A DNA stretch of 9,241 nucleotides. Source: DATHVR01 sp035461175. GTDB taxonomy: Bacteria > Actinomycetota > Acidimicrobiia > Spongiisociales > ZC4RG35. The translations under genes were made by a program, and so were the position numbers. The stretch covers positions 1 through 9,241 of the forward strand of contig DATHVR010000018.1 in assembly GCA_035461175.1 (NCBI GenBank), written 5' to 3'. Below, piece after piece: positions 5,342 to 9,241 of the stretch; the stretch's first letter is position 1, and each line of letters begins with the position of its first letter. The notes under the pieces are model-generated. The model was not told the DNA's origin and searched no databases. It worked only from the letters and a program-made list of their open reading frames with translations.

Positions 5342-6229
5342 ATGCGAGCCGGCGTGATCGTGCCCCAGGGTTGGATCGGCGAATACGACGGTTGGGACCC
5401 GACCCGGGCATGGGAGACGAGCAAGGCAGTCGCCCGACAGGCCGACGAACTCGGGTTCGAGTCGATCTGGCTCTACGACCACTTCCACACCGTTCCCCAG
5501 CCGACCGAGGAGATCACCTTCGAGTCGTTCACGACTCTCGCCGCCCTCGGGGCCCTCACCGAGCGGGTCCGCCTCGGCCACGTGGTGATCTGCGCCGGCT
5601 TCCGCAACCCCGCCCTCACCGCCAAGATGATCTCGACCATGGACGTCCACACCGGGGGACGCATGGAAGTGGGGATCGGAGCCGGTTGGAAGCGGGACGA
5701 GTGGGATGCCTACGGATACGGATTCCCCTCCACCCGCCGGCGGCTCGACAACCTGCGCGACACCCTCGAGATCCTGCGGCGGATGATGGACCCGGGTCGG
5801 GCCACCTACCAGGGCGAGCACGCCTCGGTCGACGGAGCGATCAATGTCCCCGGCCCGCTCCAGCAGCCGCGCGCCCCGATCATGGTGGGAGGGAACGGTC
5901 CCGAGGTGACCTGGAGGCTGGCGGCTCGCTACGCCGATGAACTCAACCTCGACGGCAAGACGCCGGAGGAGGTGGCGGACGCCCTACCCGTCATCGCCTC
6001 CCGTTGCGAGGAGATCGACCGCGACCCCGCCGACCTCAGCGTCTCGGTTCACGTGTTCTCATCCCGCTTCAGCCAGCCGGGCCAGGAGCGAATCGATCTG
6101 CTCGGGCGATACGCCGAGTTGGGACTCTCCCGCGTGATCGGTCTCGATGAGGCCTCGGTCGACTCCGAAGACGCCCTCCTGGGACTGGTCGAGGACTGTC
6201 GAGCGGCCGGCGTGGAAGTGGCCGGCTGA
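5342..6229 (+). CDS. F420-dependent LLM-class oxidoreductase (Rv1855c-like)
   Basis: This 295-residue luciferase-like TIM-barrel flavin/F420 oxidoreductase resembles the group typified by Mycobacterium Rv1855c. Diagnostic stretches are ADELGFESIWLYDHFHT (near the N-terminus), TERVRLGHVVICAGFRNPALTA, the STMDVHTGGRMEVGIGAGW segment that typically lines the cofactor site, YGYGFPSTRRRLDNLRDTLE, and PIMVGGNGPEVTWRLAARYAD near the C-terminal end of the barrel. Such enzymes move hydride between reduced F420 and an organic substrate; the substrate here is unknown. The ATG at 5342 is preceded by GAGGAGAGG about seven bases upstream, a strong ribosome binding site. An in-frame GTG at 5291 directly after a -10-like element could give a 17-residue longer form. 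The gene stands alone, with a decayed gene convergent to it. Confidence 0.88.
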   Translation: MRAGVIVPQGWIGEYDGWDPTRAWETSKAVARQADELGFESIWLYDHFHTVPQPTEEITFESFTTLAALGALTERVRLGHVVICAGFRNPALTAKMISTMDVHTGGRMEVGIGAGWKRDEWDAYGYGFPSTRRRLDNLRDTLEILRRMMDPGRATYQGEHASVDGAINVPGPLQQPRAPIMVGGNGPEVTWRLAARYADELNLDGKTPEEVADALPVIASRCEEIDRDPADLSVSVHVFSSRFSQPGQERIDLLGRYAELGLSRVIGLDEASVDSEDALLGLVEDCRAAGVEVAG

Positions 6230-6234
6230 GACAG

Positions 6235-6530
6235 AACTGGTCGACGCCGGACCATCTCCGGGTGTCGCCCTCGGCGAGCAGAGCGGCGGCCAGCACCACC
6301 CAGCCGTAGTAGAACAGCCCCAACAGGCCGAATGCGGGGTCGCAACGGACCGGCAGGGCTTCATGGAACGAGGCGATCTCGTCGACCGACAGAACGAGGA
6401 CGATGATACTCACCGCGCCCAGTGCCTGGAGTCCCGGCCTCCCGAAACGCCGCTCGTGCCGGGCGACGAGGCCCAGGAGCGCGGCCGCGACGAGGAGCAT
6501 CACCGCCGACAGTCGGGTCGGGAGACAGTC
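6235..6530 (-). pseudogene. Remnant of a multi-pass membrane protein gene (DE-x2-S-x-HE family)
   Basis: On the minus strand one frame here reads like real protein for about 95 residues. It opens with LPTRLSAVMLLVAAALLGLVARHERR, continues to SIIVLVLSVDEIASFHEAL and then GLFYYGWVVLAAALLAEGDTRRW. From memory this resembles a family of uncharacterised bacterial membrane proteins with a conserved LxxDExxSxHE motif followed by another helix with YxWV. An intact protein would have further helices on both sides. Here no start is well supported (an ATG at 6500 lacks a good ribosome binding site). Past 6235 the frame runs on only as the antisense of the LLM gene, to a stop at 6069. It is therefore most likely a gene truncated at both ends. 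A short real gene from 6500 is the alternative. Confidence 0.5.
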
Positions 6531-6541
6531 CGAGCGGTCGC

Positions 6542-6931
6542 TCAGCCATCCGGGAACCGGCTCACGAAGAGACAGAAGGGATGCCCGGCCGGGTCGAGCA
6601 TCACCCGCACCTCCTCTTGGGGTTGATGGGCGGCCTGGCTCGCTCCCATGGCTTCCGCCCACGCCACCCCCGCCTCGAGGTCGTCCACCGTCACGTCGAG
6701 ATGGACCATCATCTGCTGGTCGCCCGGGCCAGCCGGCCACACCGGACGCACATATTGGCTCTCAGTCTGAAAGGACAGGGCGGTGCCGCCACCGGGATCG
6801 CGGAGAATCACCCAGTCGCCCTCGTCGACCGCCATCTCCCGTCCCAGCAGCCGGGCGTAGAAATCCGCCAGATCCCGCGCATAGGGCGCCCCAAGCACCG
6901 TCGCCGCCAACTGGATCCTCGGTCGCTCCAT
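6542..6931 (-). CDS. VOC-superfamily (glyoxalase/bleomycin resistance-like) protein
   Basis: This 129-residue protein shows two beta-alpha-beta-beta-beta halves of the vicinal oxygen chelate fold. The first runs about 8-55 with DLADFYARLLG and DWVILRDPGGGTALSFQ. The second runs about 74-124 with MMVHLDVTVDDLEAGVAWAEAMGA and VRVMLDPAGHPFCLF. H77 sits at a usual metal-ligand position; the other ligands are unclear. The fold serves lyases, dioxygenases and drug-binding proteins, and nothing here fixes the substrate. The length is typical for a single-domain actinobacterial member. The ATG at 6931 is preceded by TAGATT and six bases, so the transcript is probably leaderless. The methyltransferase gene diverges from it only 35 bp away. 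The membrane-gene remnant follows directly downstream on the same strand. Confidence 0.85.
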   Translation of the reverse strand: MERPRIQLAATVLGAPYARDLADFYARLLGREMAVDEGDWVILRDPGGGTALSFQTESQYVRPVWPAGPGDQQMMVHLDVTVDDLEAGVAWAEAMGASQAAHQPQEEVRVMLDPAGHPFCLFVSRFPDG

Positions 6932-6937
6932 CCCTTG

Positions 6938-6943
6938 AATCTA
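6938..6943 (-). promoter_or_regulatory. Leaderless -10 element (TAGATT) of the VOC gene
   Basis: On the minus strand TAGATT is followed by six bases (CAAGGG) and the ATG at 6931, which puts the likely start of transcription on the A of the start codon. Any -35 would lie about 6961-6966, over the start of the divergent gene, and none is recognisable there. Confidence 0.55.
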
Positions 6944-6953
6944 ATCAGCGGTA

Positions 6954-6959
6954 TAGCGT
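6954..6959 (+). promoter_or_regulatory. TAGCGT -10-like element of the methyltransferase gene
   Basis: TAGCGTGGGG lies just before the GTG at 6967, with seven bases between the hexamer and the start codon. TATAGC, overlapping it at 6952, is not a TANNNT match. The spacing fits a leaderless transcript, and no ribosome binding site could fit in the remaining bases. The ten bases TAGCGTGGGG are identical to those at 4395-4404. Confidence 0.5.
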
Positions 6960-6966
6960 GGGGACC

Positions 6967-7539
6967 GTGAGCGACTCTTCCCACGGCTGGCCCTGGATCT
7001 TCGGGAAGGCCTATGCCCTCCTCCGGCGCAACCCCGCCTCCAACCGCGCCCTGTTCGAACTGGCCGACGTCCGGCCCTCCGACCGCATCCTCGACGTGGG
7101 CTGCGGGGCGGGAGGCGCGCTGGTGCTGGCCGCCGAGGTGGTGGGCGAAGGCAACCTCGCCGGGGCCGACCCCACCACGGCGCTCGCCGCCACCGCCCGC
7201 AAGCGCCTCCCCGGGGCCCGGATCGAAGTCGCTCCCGCCGAGGACCTCCCCTTCGACGATGGCTCCTTCAACCTGGTGTGGACGATCGCTTCCCACCACC
7301 ATTGGCGCGACTCTCGCTCGGGCCTGAAGGAGATCTTCCGGGTCCTCGAGCGCGGGGGACGGCTTCTGCTGGCTGAGCACCGGATGAGGCGCGACGGAGG
7401 ACACGGTCTGAGCGAACGGGAAGCGGAAGGACTGCGTCTCACCCTCGAGGGGCTCGGCTTCGAGGCGGTTGAGATCCGGCGGCACGGGAAGGGACGGCGC
7501 GCTCTCATCGTCCTCGCCGCCCAGCGCCCGGCCGTCTGA
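6967..7539 (+). CDS. Class I SAM-dependent methyltransferase
   Basis: This 190-residue protein is a Methyltransf_11-type enzyme that transfers a methyl group from S-adenosylmethionine to an unknown acceptor. Motif I is ILDVGCGAGG (41-50), and the acidic residue after strand 2 is D68 (GADPT). AEDLPFDDGSFNLVW (91-105) covers the adenine-side motif and strand 4. The HHHW that follows and the strand GGRLLLAEHRM complete the core. It is short for the family and has only a compact C-terminal strand pair (GFEAVEIRRHGKGRRALIVLAAQ), with no added substrate domain. The start is GTG at 6967: protein-like sequence begins there and the DNA upstream is the divergent promoter. Longer in-frame extensions read only as antisense of the VOC gene. 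A weak hairpin follows the gene. Confidence 0.85.
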   Translation: MSDSSHGWPWIFGKAYALLRRNPASNRALFELADVRPSDRILDVGCGAGGALVLAAEVVGEGNLAGADPTTALAATARKRLPGARIEVAPAEDLPFDDGSFNLVWTIASHHHWRDSRSGLKEIFRVLERGGRLLLAEHRMRRDGGHGLSEREAEGLRLTLEGLGFEAVEIRRHGKGRRALIVLAAQRPAV

Positions 7540-7565
7540 CCGGTCGTCCGGGCTGCTTTCTCCGC

Positions 7566-7594
7566 CCGGGAGAATTACCCCCGGATCTGGTTTT
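7566..7594 (+). terminator. Weak terminator candidate after the methyltransferase gene
   Basis: CCGGG at 7566-7570 can pair with CCCGG at 7580-7584 around a nine-base loop, and TTTT follows six bases later. An alternative overlapping stem pairs CCGGGC (7548-7553) with GCCCGG (7564-7569) but has no T-run. Both are weak, so this is only a candidate. Confidence 0.25.
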
Positions 7595-7726
7595 CCCGAC
7601 CCCGTGACCGCCGGTTAGCTTGACGTCCACTTCCCTCGTCCCGCCGGCGGACGACCCACTTCCCCCCAGCCGTGCCACCGCGTCCCCACCACCGGACGAG
7701 GTCGCGAAATTTCGGCCGGGAATACG

Positions 7727-7755
7727 TTGACGGATGACACCCGTGTAATTACATT
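7727..7755 (+). promoter_or_regulatory. Sigma-70-like promoter of nrdJ
   Basis: TTGACG (7727-7732, five of six to the -35 consensus) is separated by exactly 17 bp from TACATT (7750-7755, fits TANNNT). Transcription would start near 7762 and give an untranslated leader of about 100 nt before the ATG at 7862. The -10 overlaps a perfect ten-base palindrome, TGTAATTACA (7744-7753). Confidence 0.65.
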
Positions 7756-7767
7756 GTTGTGTTCCAA

Positions 7768-7783
7768 CCCCAAGATGTGGTGT
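7768..7783 (+). promoter_or_regulatory. NrdR box 1 upstream of nrdJ
   Basis: CCCCAAGATGTGGTGT matches the 16-bp NrdR box pattern (ACACAATATATTGTGT-like) at about 11 positions. It begins 31 bp before box 2, the three-turn spacing known for paired NrdR sites. It lies just after the predicted start of transcription. Confidence 0.7.
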
Positions 7784-7798
7784 CTGCGGAGCACGCGA

Positions 7799-7814
7799 CC
7801 ACAACATCTTGTGG
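7799..7814 (+). promoter_or_regulatory. NrdR box 2 upstream of nrdJ
   Basis: CCACAACATCTTGTGG has perfect six-base inverted arms (CCACAA and TTGTGG) around CATC and fits the NrdR consensus. Together with box 1 it forms the usual tandem pair through which NrdR represses ribonucleotide reductase genes when dATP/ATP levels signal sufficiency. The nrdR gene itself is not in the window. Confidence 0.75.
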
Positions 7815-7861
7815 TCGGGGGAAAGAAGACCGGGTCTACGAATAGGAAGGAATGACCCCAA

Positions 7862-9241
7862 ATGAGCGAGGGCTTGCGGATCGAGAGGCGTTTCACGGAG
7901 GCGGGGACCGACCCCTACGAGCAGATCGAGTGGTCGCGCCGGGATAGCCGTATCACCAACCCGGACGGGTCGGTGGTGTTCGAGATGACCGATGCCGAGA
8001 TACCTGCCGGCTGGTCCCAGGTGGCGGCCGACATCATGGTCTCCAAGTACTTCCGCAAGGCCGGAGTTCGCCAGCGAGACGACAACGGAGAGTTCATCCG
8101 CGACGAGGGCGGCGAGATCGTCACCGGCCCCGAGCGCTCTGCCCGCCAGGTCTTCGACCGCCTCGCCACCACCTGGCGCCACTGGGGTGAAAAGAGCGGC
8201 TACTTCGCCGCCGGCGACGACGCCCAGGCCTTCGAGGACGAGCTCAAGTACATGCTCGCCGCCCAGATGGCCGCCCCCAACAGCCCCCAGTGGTTCAACA
8301 CCGGCCTCCACCACGCCTACGGCATCACCGGCCCGGCCCAGGGATTCTGGTACGTCGACCCCGAGAAGGAAGAGCTCACTTCCTCCCCCGACTCATACTC
8401 CCGCCCCGCTCCCCACGCCTGCTTCATCCTTGGCGTGCGGGACGACCTGGTCAACCCGGGCGGGATCATGGACCTGTGGACCCGTGAGGCCCGCATCTTC
8501 AAGTTCGGCTCCGGGGCCGGTTCCAACTTCTCGGCCATCCGGGGCGAGAACGAACTTCTCTCCGGCGGCGGCAAGAGTTCGGGCGTGATGAGCTTCCTCA
8601 AGATCGGCGACCGCGCAGCCGGCGCCATCAAGTCGGGCGGCACCACCCGCCGGGCGGCCAAGATGGTCATCCTCGACGTCGACCATCCCGACATCGAGGC
8701 CTTCGTCGACTGGAAGAAGGTCGAAGAGGACAAGGCCCGCCTCCTCATCCAGCACGGGGGCATGCCCGCCGACTTCAACGGCGAGGCCTACGCCACCGTT
8801 TCCGGCCAGAACTCCAACAACTCGGTGCGGGTCTCCAACGACTTCATCCAGGCCGTCATGGAAGACGGCGAATGGGAGTTGAAAGAGCGCACCTCTGGCC
8901 AGACCCGCCGGACTCTCAAGGCCCGTGACCTGTGGAGCCGCATCGCCCAGGCCGCCTGGGCCTGCGCCGACCCCGGCCTGCAGTTCGACACCACGATCAA
9001 CGAGTGGCACACCTCGCCGGCGGGCGGGCGCATCAACGCCTCCAACCCGTGCAGCGAGTACATGTTCCTCGACGACACCGCCTGCAACCTGGCCTCGCTC
9101 AACCTGGTCAAGTTCGAGCAGGAAGACGGCACCTTCGATCTCGACGCCTACCGCCACGCCATCCGGCTGTGGACGATCGTGCTCGAGATCTCGGTGGCGA
9201 TGGCCCACTTCCCCTCCCCCGAGATCGCCCAGGGCTCCTAC
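7862..9241 (+). CDS. nrdJ: Vitamin B12-dependent (class II) ribonucleotide reductase, 5' part
   Basis: This is the first 460 residues of an adenosylcobalamin-dependent ribonucleotide reductase, which reduces ribonucleotides to deoxyribonucleotides for DNA synthesis independently of oxygen. The reading frame is open from the ATG at 7862 to the window edge and continues beyond it. Recognisable parts are AAPNSPQWFNTG, HACFILGVRDDL with the first active-site cysteine C187, FKFGSGAGSNFSAIRG, the SGGTTRRAAKMV loop, and INASNPCSEYMFLDDTACNLASLNL with NPCSE. In NPCSE, C397 is the expected thiyl-radical residue, flanked by the family's Asn and Glu. The extended N-terminus (TDPYEQIEWSRRDSRI) is typical of long actinobacterial NrdJ. 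The ribosome binding site AGGAAGG lies 11 bases upstream; an out-of-frame ATG at 7852 sits too close to it. Expression is probably under NrdR. Confidence 0.95.
   Translation, partial: MSEGLRIERRFTEAGTDPYEQIEWSRRDSRITNPDGSVVFEMTDAEIPAGWSQVAADIMVSKYFRKAGVRQRDDNGEFIRDEGGEIVTGPERSARQVFDRLATTWRHWGEKSGYFAAGDDAQAFEDELKYMLAAQMAAPNSPQWFNTGLHHAYGITGPAQGFWYVDPEKEELTSSPDSYSRPAPHACFILGVRDDLVNPGGIMDLWTREARIFKFGSGAGSNFSAIRGENELLSGGGKSSGVMSFLKIGDRAAGAIKSGGTTRRAAKMVILDVDHPDIEAFVDWKKVEEDKARLLIQHGGMPADFNGEAYATVSGQNSNNSVRVSNDFIQAVMEDGEWELKERTSGQTRRTLKARDLWSRIAQAAWACADPGLQFDTTINEWHTSPAGGRINASNPCSEYMFLDDTACNLASLNLVKFEQEDGTFDLDAYRHAIRLWTIVLEISVAMAHFPSPEIAQGSY

Noticed and set aside
6206..6226. Hairpin GCCGGC-N9-GCCGGC at the end of the LLM gene as a terminator
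   Set aside because: It lies within the last codons and has no T-run after it. GCCGGC is a common self-complementary word in GC-rich coding DNA.
6069..6740. A full 223-residue protein from the minus-strand ORF
   Set aside because: Only the middle part (about 6235-6530) reads like protein. The ends are out-of-frame VOC sequence and antisense of the LLM gene.
7540..7861. Cobalamin riboswitch upstream of the B12-dependent reductase
   Set aside because: No B12-box (GCCACTG-like) or aptamer core is visible, and the predicted leader of about 100 nt is too short for one. The NrdR boxes already explain regulation.

Overview
The window looks like a chromosomal segment from a GC-rich actinobacterium, possibly an uncultured member of the Acidimicrobiia. 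That placement is an inference from family content and base composition, not a proven assignment. Supporting signs are the strong G/C bias at third codon positions, an F420-type luciferase-like oxidoreductase, a group II truncated globin, a class II (B12-dependent) ribonucleotide reductase with NrdR boxes, and several genes that appear to be read from leaderless transcripts. I see no CRISPR array, phage, insertion sequence, tRNA or rRNA gene.

Layout. Positions 15-1344 (minus strand) hold a haloalkane dehalogenase-like hydrolase and, upstream of it, a small protein built from ten-residue AIGQ repeats with a membrane tail. Positions 1445-2115 (plus) hold a small three-helix membrane protein overlapping a truncated haemoglobin gene. 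Positions 2084-5231 are a zinc uptake locus: zur and znuC read leftwards, znuA and znuB read rightwards, and a Fur/Zur-type operator lies between the two arms. Positions 5342-6229 encode an F420-dependent LLM oxidoreductase. Positions 6235-6530 (minus) carry what looks like a decayed fragment of a membrane protein gene. Positions 6542-6931 (minus, VOC-family protein) and 6967-7539 (plus, SAM methyltransferase) are divergent across only 35 bp. A 322-bp regulatory region precedes nrdJ, which starts at 7862 and runs off the right edge; it holds a sigma-70-like promoter and two NrdR boxes 31 bp apart.

How the genes work together. The clearest functional unit is the zinc regulon: binding protein, permease and ATPase form one transporter, and the Fur-family regulator sits in the same locus with a hexamer-array operator between the two divergent arms. 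The second clear regulatory unit is nrdJ with its NrdR sites. The remaining genes look like independent single-gene or two-gene transcription units of general metabolism. No multi-gene novel system is evident. The most unusual items are the decapeptide-repeat protein, the recurring TAGCGTG element just upstream of start codons, the compact divergent leaderless promoters, and the gene remnant.
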